Part shown: positions 1 through 9,331 of the stretch, in pieces
Layout of the letters: each line of letters starts with the position of its first letter
How positions within the stretch are numbered: the stretch's first letter is position 1
Source of the DNA: Defluviitaleaceae bacterium
Lineage (GTDB): Bacteria > Bacillota > Clostridia > Lachnospirales > WQUN01
DNA: 64,000 nucleotides
Assembly: GCA_009779835.1 (NCBI GenBank)
Contig: WRBD01000001.1
Span: 100,788-164,787, forward strand
Direction: 5' to 3'
Program-made: the position numbers and the translations under genes
The notes under the pieces: model-generated
Database searches by the model: none
Told to the model about the DNA's origin: nothing
What the model saw: the letters and a program-made list of their open reading frames with translations, nothing else

Positions 1-30
1 GAAATCTGAAAACGGTAAAGCGTATAACAG

Positions 31-82
31 AAAAAAATCCAAACAACGGTGGTGTGAATATGAACCGTGTTTGGGTTTTTTT
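31..82 (+). terminator. Intrinsic terminator of an upstream gene
   Basis: An A-rich left arm with CCAAACAACGGT pairs with ACCGTGTTTGG followed by seven T. It ends a transcript entering from before the window and isolates the Nudix gene. Confidence 0.8.
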
Positions 83-139
83 AGTTTTGTGCTATATTGG
101 GTTAGAGCTTCACAAGGTTTAGCTAAGGAATGAGCTTTA

Positions 140-601
140 ATGGGATATATTCAAGAATTACGCGCAATAATAGGAAAAATGCCCATAATTTTGCCCGGTT
201 GTTGTGTTTTTATTGAAAACGCACAAGGACAAATTTTAATGCAGCAGCGGAAGCATCCATATGGCAAATGGGGCTTACCCGGCGGTTTAATGGAGCTTGG
301 CGAATCCACCGAGGACACAATCCGGCGTGAAGTAAAGGAAGAAACAGGGCTTGTGTTGGGAAAAGTTGCCTTGTTCGGCGTTTATTCGGGCGAAGGTTAT
401 CGTTGCGTTGCCGAAAATGGAGATGAGTTCGATGTAGTAATCACCGTATACGTTACGAATGAATACGAAGGCGAGGTTGCCGTGATGGATGAAGAATCGC
501 TTGGCTTTGAGTGGTTTCACATTGGAAGTCTGCCGGAAAACATCGCCAAAACCCATACGAAATTGATACGGGATTACATAGCCAAAATGGAGGATACATA
601 A
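140..601 (+). CDS. Nudix hydrolase
   Basis: A 153-residue cytoplasmic Nudix-fold hydrolase, the usual size for a single-domain member. The Nudix box is complete: G49, E55, R63, E64, E67, E68, G70 and L71 fit GX5EX7REUXEEXGU, so the metal site for cleaving a nucleoside diphosphate linked to another moiety should be intact. The QQRKHPYGKWGLPGG segment before it is typical of the family. The ATG follows an AAGGA ribosome site by about ten bases. It stands alone, behind a terminator and convergent with the hflX side, so the substrate cannot be told from context; NUDIX members of this type are often annotated as ADP-ribose or NTP pyrophosphohydrolases. Confidence 0.9.
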   Translation: MGYIQELRAIIGKMPIILPGCCVFIENAQGQILMQQRKHPYGKWGLPGGLMELGESTEDTIRREVKEETGLVLGKVALFGVYSGEGYRCVAENGDEFDVVITVYVTNEYEGEVAVMDEESLGFEWFHIGSLPENIAKTHTKLIRDYIAKMEDT

Positions 602-622
602 TAAAGAAAAAACTTGAAATGT

Positions 623-820
623 TTATTTGGTGCGTAAAGCATTTTGTAAGCTTGTAAACAAAGTGGTTTCATGCTCAGATATACTCTTGATAACTTCGGA
701 CATATTATTCAACAATTCCGATTGACCGGTTTCAGATAACGTCCACATAGTATCGGCAACTGAATCCCATTGCTTTGATAAATCAATGAACTGTTTTCTT
801 TCATAAACTGAACCTTTCAT
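623..820 (-). CDS. Small helical hypothetical protein
   Basis: A 65-residue ORF 18 bases behind hflX on the same strand. It is predicted almost wholly helical, polar, with no membrane segment and no recognised family. The composition (S, T, E, Q rich) looks protein-like rather than a chance frame, but no clear Shine-Dalgarno precedes the ATG, so it may depend on coupling to hflX or may not be expressed. Function unknown. Confidence 0.45.
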   Translation of the reverse strand: MKGSVYERKQFIDLSKQWDSVADTMWTLSETGQSELLNNMSEVIKSISEHETTLFTSLQNALRTK

Positions 821-838
821 CGTTTGATAGCGGGGTAA

Positions 839-2614
839 TCATGCTTCGCGTAGCCGCGCGGCTTCTTCTGCGGTTACGGTGGCATTGATGTAAATACCGT
901 CTTCGCGGTATTCGCATTTGTGTACCTGACCGCTTGCATATAAACGCGAAACTATTGCGCCGGAATTTGGCGGTAGCAGGATTGAAATTTCGGTTCTTAA
1001 ATCGGAAAGTTTTTTTGTGATTGCTTTTTTTAGATTTTCTATTCCGATGCCTTTTTTTGCGGAGATTAAGACACTTTCGTTTCCACCGATGAAACTTTCC
1101 GCTCCGATTGAAACATCACATTTGTTGTAAACAGTTAAGGTTGGATTATTATTGGCTGCGAGTTGGGTCAAAACATCAGCGACTACTTCCATTTGCTTGT
1201 CGCGGTCTTCAGAGGAAATATCTACAACGTGCAGAAGTAAATCTGCGTAACGTGCTTCTTCCAAAGTGGCGCGGAAAGCATTTACAAGGTCGTGCGGAAG
1301 CTTATTTATGAAACCTACCGTGTCAACCAAAACAAAATCGCCGTCGCCGTAATTAACCCGCCGCGATTTTGGGTCCAGCGTTGCAAAAAGCTTGTCCTCC
1401 GCCAAAACATCACTGCCGGAAAGCGTATTTAAAAGCGTTGATTTGCCCGCATTTGTATAACCCACAAGCGCGACAATAGGAATTTTAGAGCGTTCGCGGG
1501 CGGCGCGCTGAACTTCCCTGCGTGATTTTACTTTGTCAATTTCACGCTCAAGTTCGTTTAGACGTTTGCGTAAAAGTCTGCGGTCTACCTCAAGTTGAGT
1601 TTCGCCTTCGCCGCGACGTGCTCCGCCGCCGCCGCCGCCGCCGCCCGCCATTTTGTGAAAATGCCCCCAATAGCCCGTCATGCGTGGTAGAAGATACTTC
1701 GTTTGCGCCAACTCAACCTGCAAGCGTCCTTCGTGCGTTGATGCGCGGCCGGAAAAAATATCAAGAATTAACGCGGTTCTGTCGATTATTTCTGTTCTTT
1801 TGCCGAGTTCTTTTTGAATATTTCTAATTTGCGACGGGGTTAATTCATCATCGAAAATAACCGTGTCGGCGTGAAGTTTTTGAATTTCCAAAACTAAATC
1901 GTGAAGCTTGCCGTATCCCAAATAGAAACTTTTATCGGGCTTAGGCTTCGGCTGAATGATTTCACCGACCGTTATAAACCCGGCGGTGTCTGCCAGTTGT
2001 TTTAACTCATTAAGATTATTTTTTCCGTCAATGCCCGCCAAAATTGCGCGGGCTATTTCCGCTTCCGCCTTCTTCGACTCCGGCGGACGTATACGGATAT
2101 CCGCCGCCGCTATTTCCTGAAAAAGAAAATCATCGGGAACTTCGCTTGTTTTGTACGGCCCGAAAAGATTTACGGAAATATCTTCGTTCTCTGTTATTTC
2201 ATTTAGAATGCCGACCTGCATTAAAGCCGGCTGCCCTTCCGCTACACCAACAGAAGCCATCGCATCTAGCTTTAAACTTTTCAATGATTGTATATCCACC
2301 TGCGAAAGAAGCGCGTTACCACCGGGGTGTGTATGAATACAACGAAGCCCGCTTAATCGGTTTTCCGAACGGCGTTTGCGTAAAGCAGGCAAATTTACTC
2401 TGTCCTGCTCACCCACAATAACTGTTTCAATTCGCCCGGAACGCTCGATATACACCATCGCTTCACGCCCGGTTGCCTCTGTAAAAAACGCAAGCGTGTT
2501 ATAAATTTCCTGCGAACAAAATTCTTTTCGCTCCGTTTCGATTTCGTAAATTGCCTCCAGTCGCTCTATATACGAACGCCGAATTCCGTTTGTATTACCG
2601 TGAACTTTTTGCAT
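839..2614 (-). CDS. hflX: GTPase HflX, long clostridial form with JAMM-like N-terminus
   Basis: A ribosome-associated GTPase of 591 residues (about 430 in E. coli). The start at 2614 is chosen because AAGGAG precedes it; the open frame runs further upstream. Roughly residues 1-190 form an extension seen in clostridial HflX; here it contains H94-x-H96-x7-S104-x2-D107, an exact match to the JAMM/MPN+ zinc-peptidase spacing. The HflX domain follows, with TPSQIRNIQKEL, then a nine-glycine run near residue 325 encoded by a CCG-type trinucleotide tract, where most HflX have GGGIGTRGPGE. The G domain has GYTNAGKST (G1), DTVGF (G3) and NKCD (G4). The family rescues or splits stalled ribosomes under stress. 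It is upstream of the small ORF and after the aro terminator, so it is transcribed separately. Confidence 0.95.
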   Translation of the reverse strand: MQKVHGNTNGIRRSYIERLEAIYEIETERKEFCSQEIYNTLAFFTEATGREAMVYIERSGRIETVIVGEQDRVNLPALRKRRSENRLSGLRCIHTHPGGNALLSQVDIQSLKSLKLDAMASVGVAEGQPALMQVGILNEITENEDISVNLFGPYKTSEVPDDFLFQEIAAADIRIRPPESKKAEAEIARAILAGIDGKNNLNELKQLADTAGFITVGEIIQPKPKPDKSFYLGYGKLHDLVLEIQKLHADTVIFDDELTPSQIRNIQKELGKRTEIIDRTALILDIFSGRASTHEGRLQVELAQTKYLLPRMTGYWGHFHKMAGGGGGGGGARRGEGETQLEVDRRLLRKRLNELEREIDKVKSRREVQRAARERSKIPIVALVGYTNAGKSTLLNTLSGSDVLAEDKLFATLDPKSRRVNYGDGDFVLVDTVGFINKLPHDLVNAFRATLEEARYADLLLHVVDISSEDRDKQMEVVADVLTQLAANNNPTLTVYNKCDVSIGAESFIGGNESVLISAKKGIGIENLKKAITKKLSDLRTEISILLPPNSGAIVSRLYASGQVHKCEYREDGIYINATVTAEEAARLREA

Positions 2615-2711
2615 ATTCACTCTCCTTGTCGGAATGATTTTATCAATCTGTGCATTTTGACGCAATAGTATTCGGCATTTCAAAAAGATGTTGTCAAGTT
2701 TTTTTCAATAT

Positions 2712-2741
2712 GTAAAAAACCGATTCGTATGAAATCGGTTT
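2712..2741 (-). terminator. Terminator of the aromatic operon
   Basis: On the minus strand AACCGATT and AATCGGTT form a perfect 8-bp stem followed by a T-run, eight bases after the aroQ stop. Confidence 0.85.
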
Positions 2742-2748
2742 CACTCTG

Positions 2749-3177
2749 CTATAGATACTCTTTCAAAAACAAAATCGCTTGGCGGTAGCCGTCTATTCCT
2801 TGCCCTGCTATGGTTTTTACGCAAGCCATTCCTGCGTATGAAATTTGTCGGAAAGATTCACGTTGGCTTATGTCAGAGATGTGTACTTCCACAGTGGTAA
2901 TGCCCACAGCTTTTAATGCGTCTAAAATTGCGATGCTTGTGTGGGTGAATGCGGCAGGATTTATTATTATGCCATCGTATTTCCCCGCGGTCGATTGAAT
3001 GGTGTCGATTATTACGCCCTCGTGGTTGGATTGCATTATATCTACTTCTATGTTTTCGGCGGCGCAGGTTTTGCGAATTATTTTTTCCAATGCGGCGTAA
3101 TTTTCATTGCCGTATATTCCGGGTTCGCGGGTTCCAAGCAAATTGATGTTCGGGCCGTTAATTATTATAAGCTTCAT
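2749..3177 (-). CDS. aroQ: 3-dehydroquinate dehydratase, type II
   Basis: Converts 3-dehydroquinate to 3-dehydroshikimate, third step of the shikimate pathway. At 142 residues it has the length of the type II dodecameric enzymes. The signature NGPNINLLGTREPGIYG near the N-terminus holds the catalytic tyrosine, SNHEGVIID carries the conserved SN-EG segment, and NPAAFTHTSIAI and VEVHISDISQRESFR complete the active site. It is the last gene of the aro operon and its ATG overlaps the aroEK stop by four bases, indicating translational coupling. Confidence 0.97.
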   Translation of the reverse strand: MKLIIINGPNINLLGTREPGIYGNENYAALEKIIRKTCAAENIEVDIMQSNHEGVIIDTIQSTAGKYDGIIINPAAFTHTSIAILDALKAVGITTVEVHISDISQRESFRQISYAGMACVKTIAGQGIDGYRQAILFLKEYL

Positions 3178-4397
3178 TTATAAATACTCTCCATGATTCT
3201 CTCCGCAACATATTGCGGATTTCCGTCAACCTTTACGGTTATGTCCGCAAAGTGGCGGTACATTGGCAAGCGCTTTTTATACATATCGTTTAAATCGCCC
3301 TGTGAAAGAGGGCGACCTTCGCGCGCAAGCTCGCCGGTGTCGCGTTCAGTGAAAATTATTATGCCATTTTGATGAAGGTGGCGATAATTTTCCTCACGAG
3401 TAACACACCCGCCGCCCGTGGCAATTACCAAGCCCGACTCTTTGCCGAATTTCGCAAGAACTTCCGTTTCTTTTGCACGGAAAGCTTCTTCTCCTTCTTC
3501 CGCGAAAATTTCCGGAATGGTACGTTCTGCCGCTTTTTCTATTTCCGCGTCCGCGTCAATGAAGGGCTTGTTTAGTTTTGCCGCGATTAACCTGCCGTGC
3601 GTGGATTTTCCGCTGCCCGGCATTCCTATAATAATAATATTTTCCATACGTCTGCGAAGCATTTCTATAACGGATGCTTCTTTTGTGTCGCTTATTTTTT
3701 TTCCGGTGAATATCTCGGACGAAACCGCCGCTTGCCCCACAAGCATGGTAAGCCCGCCGATTGTTGGAATTTCGCGTTCTTCCGCATCTATCATAAGCCA
3801 TGTGCGGGCAGGGTTGTACACAACATCCAAAACGGCTTCAAGCTTTGGAAAATGCGTAATCGAAACAGGCGGGTCGCCCGCGCCCACGTTCGGATACATT
3901 CCGGTCGGCGTGCAGTTTATGACAATTGTTGCGTCTGAGTGTTTTTGTAAAAATTCCGGGCAATTATCCTCGATTGCCACAACGATTATCTCACCCGCGC
4001 CGAGTTCTCTCATTACATATTGCACAGAAAGCGATGAGCCGTGGCTTCCAAAAATAATAATTTTTTTTCCTGCAACAGAAACGCCGAGTTGTTCAACCAT
4101 TTTTTTAAAACCTGCCGCATCGGTGTTATCGCCGAACAGCTCACCGTTCGGTCTGCGAACGATTGTGTTCACGCTTCTTATTTCCCGCGCCACCGGCGAA
4201 AGTTCTGCGCAAAATTCTATCACAGATTGCTTATAAGGAATTGTCACGTTAATTCCGTGAAAATTTTCGGTTTTCATAAAGTCGGACAAATTTTCCGGCT
4301 CAATCTCAAAAAGCGTGTAGTCGTAATCGCCAAAAGACGCGTGAATCGCAGGCGAATAACTGTGCGAAAGTTTTCTGCCGAGTAAACCGCATTTCAT
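3174..4397 (-). CDS. aroE-aroK: Fused shikimate dehydrogenase-shikimate kinase
   Basis: A 407-residue bifunctional protein for two consecutive shikimate steps. Residues 1 to about 245 are AroE: GRKLSHSYSPAIH and NVTIPYKQ (catalytic lysine), NTDAAGF (catalytic aspartate) and a cofactor loop reading GSHGSS. Residues from about 250 are AroK: the P-loop GMPGSGKSTHGR, DADAEIE, FRAKE and ATGGGCV, and the lid EGRPLS. A short linker rich in charged residues joins them. Each half has near-normal length, so this is a genuine fusion, known from some Firmicutes, rather than a read error. Its ATG overlaps the pheA stop as TAATG and its stop overlaps aroQ. Confidence 0.96.
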   Translation of the reverse strand: MKCGLLGRKLSHSYSPAIHASFGDYDYTLFEIEPENLSDFMKTENFHGINVTIPYKQSVIEFCAELSPVAREIRSVNTIVRRPNGELFGDNTDAAGFKKMVEQLGVSVAGKKIIIFGSHGSSLSVQYVMRELGAGEIIVVAIEDNCPEFLQKHSDATIVINCTPTGMYPNVGAGDPPVSITHFPKLEAVLDVVYNPARTWLMIDAEEREIPTIGGLTMLVGQAAVSSEIFTGKKISDTKEASVIEMLRRRMENIIIIGMPGSGKSTHGRLIAAKLNKPFIDADAEIEKAAERTIPEIFAEEGEEAFRAKETEVLAKFGKESGLVIATGGGCVTREENYRHLHQNGIIIFTERDTGELAREGRPLSQGDLNDMYKKRLPMYRHFADITVKVDGNPQYVAERIMESIYK

Positions 4398-5575
4398 TAA
4401 ATCACCTCTGTGTAGCTTCCTAAATATTCAAATTGTTTGCAGACCGCAGTTAAATCGTCAATAAGGCGGAATAATTCATCGTTTACGGCTGTTTTGAAAG
4501 TCACGTAAAACATAAATTCCTCGTCGGAATCGGTTGGACGGCTTTCGAGTTTGCTCAAGTCGATTCCAAGTTTGTTTATGTGGCTAACCACGTTATACAA
4601 AGACCCTTGTTCATTTTTCAGCGTGAGAATCATGTCGGTGTGGGTTGCGCCTTCGTAGACTTCCAAATTTTTTGAAATACAAATGAAACGAGTGAAATTA
4701 TTCGCATTGTCTTGAATATTTTCGTCGAGATATTCCAAATTATATTGCTCAACGCATCGGCGCGAGCAAATTGCCGCAACATCGCGGCGACCGCTGTTTG
4801 CCACCATTTCCGCGGCAGCGGCGGTGTTATTATATTGTGTTTGCGTAATTTCCGCGCCAATTTTTTTGCTTAAACTTGTCAAATATCCGTCGCATTGCGC
4901 AAGTGCTTGTTCGTGCGAAACAACTTCGCGGATATCTTCCAATTTAACGCCCTTCGGTGCAACCAAATGATGGTCGATTTTCAAGCGGATACAACGCACA
5001 ATTCTAAAATTATGATTTTGCATAACGCGATAAACCTTATTCACCGAACCCGCCGTGCTATTCTCAAGCGGCAAAACACCGTAGTCGCAAAAACCGTTTT
5101 CAATCGCGGTAAAAACGCTGTCATATGTTTTCATGTACTGAATAACCGGCTGTTGCTTGAATAATTTTTCCGACGCAAGCTCCGCGAACGAACCCTCAAC
5201 GCCTTGACAAGCAACCATTGCGGTTGCGGGCAATTCTTTGCCCGCATATGCCTTTTTCGCTTCTCGAATCTCTTCGCACAACGCGGACGAATATTTTTGC
5301 AAAGCGGTCGCTCCATCACGCAAATTTTCATGCTGATACTTACGACTTAAATTAAATAATGTCCCGTAAAGTATTCGGGCATATTTTTTTATTTCGGCAT
5401 CCGCTTTTTCCGAAATCGCGTTAAGCTTTTCTTCCTCGCGCGTTCTGTCTAACACAGGAATTCCTTCGCTTTTCTTATGCTTCGCGATATCGGAAACTAC
5501 GCTCATGCGTTGTTTGAATAATTCCAAAAGCTCCTCGTCGATACCGTCAATTTTTTTTCTCAATTCGTTTAACAT
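4397..5575 (-). CDS. pheA: Chorismate mutase-prephenate dehydratase (P-protein)
   Basis: Turns chorismate into prephenate and then phenylpyruvate for phenylalanine. The 392 residues hold an AroQ-class helical chorismate mutase (about 1-90, LRKKIDGIDEELLELFKQRM and LDRTREEEK), a prephenate dehydratase domain (about 110-285, PLENSTAGSV and the NNFTRF catalytic motif) and a C-terminal ACT regulatory domain (LKNEQGSLYNVV...LSKLESRP), which in the family binds phenylalanine for feedback inhibition. It follows the small ORF after aroC and overlaps aroEK by one base. Confidence 0.96.
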   Translation of the reverse strand: MLNELRKKIDGIDEELLELFKQRMSVVSDIAKHKKSEGIPVLDRTREEEKLNAISEKADAEIKKYARILYGTLFNLSRKYQHENLRDGATALQKYSSALCEEIREAKKAYAGKELPATAMVACQGVEGSFAELASEKLFKQQPVIQYMKTYDSVFTAIENGFCDYGVLPLENSTAGSVNKVYRVMQNHNFRIVRCIRLKIDHHLVAPKGVKLEDIREVVSHEQALAQCDGYLTSLSKKIGAEITQTQYNNTAAAAEMVANSGRRDVAAICSRRCVEQYNLEYLDENIQDNANNFTRFICISKNLEVYEGATHTDMILTLKNEQGSLYNVVSHINKLGIDLSKLESRPTDSDEEFMFYVTFKTAVNDELFRLIDDLTAVCKQFEYLGSYTEVI

Positions 5576-5628
5576 TTTTATTCTCCTTTTTTCTAGTCAC
5601 TTGTATTGATATACAGAATTAGGCGAAG

Positions 5629-5826
5629 TTACTTTTCAACTCCTACATACCTTAATCCCACAAATTCCAACAAAGATACAATAAAACGATATGTCAACAC
5701 GCATTGTTCATAAGTGTCGGCTACTTCTTCAAGTAGTGGCAAATATTTTTCATCGTAGAATTTCAACATTTGAGAAAGTTTGTAAAAACCTCCAACGTCG
5801 CGCCGGTACGGCTCAGCACCGAGCAA
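5629..5826 (-). CDS. Small unknown ORF between aroC and pheA
   Basis: A 65-residue frame starting at a TTG 18 bases after the aroC stop. Coding appearance is good and continues a few codons upstream of the TTG (IDFVIAEL), so the true start may be a non-standard codon. It has no signal, membrane segment or known domain; tyrosines and acidic residues are frequent. It sits inside a tightly packed biosynthetic operon, so it may be a small accessory protein or a remnant. No ribosome site was found. Confidence 0.4.
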   Translation of the reverse strand: MLGAEPYRRDVGGFYKLSQMLKFYDEKYLPLLEEVADTYEQCVLTYRFIVSLLEFVGLRYVGVEK

Positions 5827-5843
5827 TTCTGCTATTACAAAAT

Positions 5844-6920
5844 CTATTCCAATATCGCGTCATAAACCGCAATTGCCAATGCCGCTTCAAAGCATGGGAC
5901 GGCGCGGGGAACTATGCATGGGTCGTGACGGCCTTTTACGGTTAGGGTTGCGGGTTCATTTGTGTCTATATTAACGCTTTGCTGTTCTTTGGAAATGGAC
6001 GGCGTTGGTTTTATTGCGGCGCGGAAGATTAAAGGCATTCCCGACGTTATTCCTCCAAGAATTCCGCCGTGGCTATTTGTTGCGGTTTGAATCTTTCCTT
6101 CATTAATAATGAACGCGTCGTTAATTACGCTTCCGCGTTCAAACGCGGTGCCAAAACCCTCACCGAATTCTATGCCCTTCACGGCGGGAATTGCGAAAAC
6201 AAGCTGCGAAATTTTGTTTTCCATGCCGTCAAACATTGGCGAGCCAAGCCCTGCAGGTAATCCGATTGCGGCGCATTCAACCGTTCCGCCAACAGAATTG
6301 CCATCTTGTTTTGCGCGTTCAATTTCTTCAATTATTAATGGAACGCTTTGCGAATCCAATGTAGGAATATCCATTTCTCGCAGGCGCTTTATTTCGGCTT
6401 CGCTTACTTTTACCTTATGAAAAGGTTTGCCGAAAACGCTGCCTACGGATGCAATTTGCGCACCAATCAAAATTCCGCGCCGTTCAAGAATTTGCAGGCA
6501 AATTCCACCCGCGATACATAATGCCGCAGTAAGTCTACCCGAAAAATGACCGCCGCCCGATAAATCCGCGTGTCCGCCGTATTTAACGTGCGCCGTAAAA
6601 TCCGCGTGACCGGGACGCGGTATTGTTTGAATATTTGAATAATCGCCGGAGCGCGTGTTTGTGTTTCGTATAATGGCGGTAATAGGCGCACCGCAAGTTT
6701 TTCCATTTACAATGCCGGAGAGAAATTCGGGCTCATCCGCTTCTTTTCGCGGCGTAGCCCACGGAAAACGCCCGGGTGCGCGGCGCAAAAGAAACGCGCC
6801 AAGCGCGTCCATGTCAATATATTCTCCCGCCGGAAGCCCGTCCAGCGTAACCCCGATAGCCACCCCATGCGATTGACCGAAAATTGAAACGGTAAGCCTG
6901 TTTTTCCAAGTACTTGCCAT
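5844..6920 (-). CDS. aroC: Chorismate synthase
   Basis: Makes chorismate from EPSP using reduced FMN, the last common step. The 358 residues match the family length. Visible signatures are FGQSHGVAIGVTLDGLPAG at the N-terminus, RRAPGR, RPGHADFTAHVKYG (the conserved GHAD motif), GGHFSGRLTA and the C-terminal KGRHDPCIVPRAVPCFEA. It lies 57 bases after aroA in the operon. Confidence 0.97.
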   Translation of the reverse strand: MASTWKNRLTVSIFGQSHGVAIGVTLDGLPAGEYIDMDALGAFLLRRAPGRFPWATPRKEADEPEFLSGIVNGKTCGAPITAIIRNTNTRSGDYSNIQTIPRPGHADFTAHVKYGGHADLSGGGHFSGRLTAALCIAGGICLQILERRGILIGAQIASVGSVFGKPFHKVKVSEAEIKRLREMDIPTLDSQSVPLIIEEIERAKQDGNSVGGTVECAAIGLPAGLGSPMFDGMENKISQLVFAIPAVKGIEFGEGFGTAFERGSVINDAFIINEGKIQTATNSHGGILGGITSGMPLIFRAAIKPTPSISKEQQSVNIDTNEPATLTVKGRHDPCIVPRAVPCFEAALAIAVYDAILE

Positions 6921-6977
6921 GATTTATTACAACCCCCGATTCTGTACAACCATACCCACAGTTTGCAAATCTTCCCA

Positions 6978-8267
6978 TTACTCCTCTGTTACGGTCTTGC
7001 CCATCAACCTTAAGTCATTCCAAAATTCCGGATACGATTTATTAACCGCTTGCGCACCTATCACCGTAACAGGTTCGGTACACGCGGTGGACGCGATTGC
7101 TGCCATCATAGGAATTCGATGGTCGCCGTGGGCATCAATTGTACCGCCGCGGAGTTTTTCCACACCTTTAATTATAAGACCTTCAGCAGTTTCTTTTATA
7201 TTTGCACCCATTATTGAAAGCGTTTTTGTAACCGCCATTAATCGGTCGGATTCTTTGATTCGCAGACGAGCCGCATTGCTTACCACTGTTGTTCCGGAAC
7301 TTACTGTCGCAACAGCCGCCAAAACAGGAATCAAATCGGGAATTGCGCGTGCATCAATTTCCGTACAACGCCGTTCATTTTCGGTTACAGTTATTGTAGT
7401 TCCTTCATATCTAATGGTCGCACCCATGCGGCTTAATATTTCAAAAACTTCGCGGTCGCCTTGACTGCTGTTATTTAAAAGACCGTTTAATTTGACATTC
7501 CCGCCGGGCATTGCGCCTGCACACAGCCAAAACGCACTGTTAGACCAGTCGCCCTCTGTTTCAGCTTGACCGGGGCTTTTTAACGTGCCGCCGACATCAT
7601 ATTCAAATCCTTGCGAAGTTTTCTTTACTGCAACTTTTTGCCCGAAAATTTCTGCCGTGTTTAATGTCATTTCAATGTATCCTGCGGATTCAATCGGCGC
7701 GGATACCGTCAAACGACCGGGCGTTTCAAGCAGTGCCATCGCCATAAGTATGCCCGAAATATATTGGGAAGAAATATTTCCCGGTAAATAATAATCGCCC
7801 GGTTGTAGTTTGCCTTCGCATTGTAAAATTTCGGGAGTGTCGCGCCAAAGACGGATTCCATGTTTTTCAAGCTGCTCATCCAGCGGCGCAAGCGGACGTT
7901 CTGGAAGCCGACCCTTCATCTCGAACGCGCTGCGAACTCCAAGTGCGCACACAACAGGTAGCATAAAACGTAATGTGGAACCGCTTTCGCCGCACGGAAA
8001 AAAGACGGGTTTATCCCCGCCCTGTGGTATGTTTTTGCGGTCAACCGGTGTAACTACAAAGCCGCTTTCTTTTCTTGTGATTTTCGCGCCAAGTGCGGTC
8101 AAGCAATTTATCGTTGCATTAATATCTTCGGCTTCGGTTTCGCGGCAACAAATTAAAGTATCCCTGTCCGCAAAAGCCGCATAAATCAACAAGCGATGCA
8201 AGTGACTTTTAGAAGGAATAGCCGCAATTTCACCGGCAATTTTTCCGGGTTGAATTGTTATTTTCAT
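6978..8267 (-). CDS. aroA: EPSP synthase (3-phosphoshikimate 1-carboxyvinyltransferase)
   Basis: Transfers enolpyruvate from PEP to shikimate 3-phosphate. The 429 residues carry IPSKSHLHRLLI (shikimate-phosphate lysine and serine), GESGSTLRFMLPV, RPLAPLDEQL, the KESDRL motif and DHRIPMM near the end. In the first PEP-loop the sequence is CGESGSTLRF, with Gly and Ser where common enzymes have GNAGTAMR; this is the arrangement of many Firmicutes enzymes. Two bases separate it from aroB. Confidence 0.96.
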   Translation of the reverse strand: MKITIQPGKIAGEIAAIPSKSHLHRLLIYAAFADRDTLICCRETEAEDINATINCLTALGAKITRKESGFVVTPVDRKNIPQGGDKPVFFPCGESGSTLRFMLPVVCALGVRSAFEMKGRLPERPLAPLDEQLEKHGIRLWRDTPEILQCEGKLQPGDYYLPGNISSQYISGILMAMALLETPGRLTVSAPIESAGYIEMTLNTAEIFGQKVAVKKTSQGFEYDVGGTLKSPGQAETEGDWSNSAFWLCAGAMPGGNVKLNGLLNNSSQGDREVFEILSRMGATIRYEGTTITVTENERRCTEIDARAIPDLIPVLAAVATVSSGTTVVSNAARLRIKESDRLMAVTKTLSIMGANIKETAEGLIIKGVEKLRGGTIDAHGDHRIPMMAAIASTACTEPVTVIGAQAVNKSYPEFWNDLRLMGKTVTEE

Positions 8268-8269
8268 TT

Positions 8270-9331
8270 TTACTCAATCCATTCGATAAGCTCTGATATG
8301 GGGATTTTTCTTAGTTCGCAATTACCAAGCGCAACGGGAATAACTTCGATTATTGTATCGGCTGTGCGTTTTTTGTCCGAGAGTGCGGCAGTATAAATTT
8401 CTTCGGGCGTGAAATTTGCTTTACATGGAAGATTAAATTTTTCCAATAATTTCTCCAATGTGGATTGGCATTCTTGCGGGCAAACACATTTTTTTACTGC
8501 GGCGCGTGTAACCATGCTCATTCCGATTGCAACCGCATTGCCGTGTGATACTTCAAAGTTGCTTAGTTTTTCAATTGCATGTCCTATCGTGTGACCGAAA
8601 TTTAGCAACTGTCGCTCGCCCGTGTCAAATTCGTCTTTTTGAACTACGTCGCGTTTTATTTTTACGTTTGCTTCAATTATTTCAGGTAAATTTTCGTGAA
8701 TTGGCTTTTCCAAAAGTATTTGCAATAATTTTTCGCTTCTAATCATTCCATGCTTAATTACTTCTGCCATGCCGTCGCTGAAAATTTCGGGCGTTAGTGT
8801 TTTCAGTGTGTCGGGGTCACAAAGCACGGTGGCGGGTTGTTTGAACGCGCCTACAAGATTTTTCCCGGCAGGAATATCTATGCCCGTCTTGCCGCCCACG
8901 GAAGAGTCCACCATTGCAAGCAAAGTCGTGGGGATTTGAACAAACGGCAAGCCGCGCAAATAAGTTGCCGCCGTGAATCCTGTTAAATCGCCCACAACAC
9001 CGCCTCCAAGCGCGATTAACGCGTCGCTCCGCGTGATTTGGTTTTCCGCAAGTCCATTTTGCAATTCAAAATATTGTTCCGCACTTTTAGATTTTTCACC
9101 CGCCGGAATTTCAAACAAAGCTACATTAAACCCTGCGGATATAAGTGAATCAGCCACGGTTCCACAGTAAAGCGGGGCAACATTTTCGTCCGACACAATT
9201 GAAAATGTGCGCACGCTTTTTAAACAAGCCAATGATTTTAAAATTTCGCCGGTTTTTTTTATAATGCCACTCTCAATAAGAATTTCATAGCTTTCCGAAG
9301 AAGCTTTCGGGAATTCCACCTGTACCGTCAC
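8270..9331 (-). CDS. aroB: 3-dehydroquinate synthase
   Basis: Cyclises DAHP to 3-dehydroquinate, using NAD and a divalent metal. The 353 residues show GGGVVGDLTGF (NAD loop), AATYLRGLPFVQIPTTLLAMVDSSVGGKTGI, GMAEVIKHGMI and the metal-binding LNFGHTIGHAIE with a later SHGNAVAIGM. The start overlaps the tyrA stop by four bases. Confidence 0.97.
   Translation of the reverse strand: MTVQVEFPKASSESYEILIESGIIKKTGEILKSLACLKSVRTFSIVSDENVAPLYCGTVADSLISAGFNVALFEIPAGEKSKSAEQYFELQNGLAENQITRSDALIALGGGVVGDLTGFTAATYLRGLPFVQIPTTLLAMVDSSVGGKTGIDIPAGKNLVGAFKQPATVLCDPDTLKTLTPEIFSDGMAEVIKHGMIRSEKLLQILLEKPIHENLPEIIEANVKIKRDVVQKDEFDTGERQLLNFGHTIGHAIEKLSNFEVSHGNAVAIGMSMVTRAAVKKCVCPQECQSTLEKLLEKFNLPCKANFTPEEIYTAALSDKKRTADTIIEVIPVALGNCELRKIPISELIEWIE

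Noticed and set aside
3418..4236. Long 272-codon plus-strand frame inside aroEK
   Set aside because: Shadow of the fused AroE-AroK gene; no ribosome site and serine-rich antisense composition.
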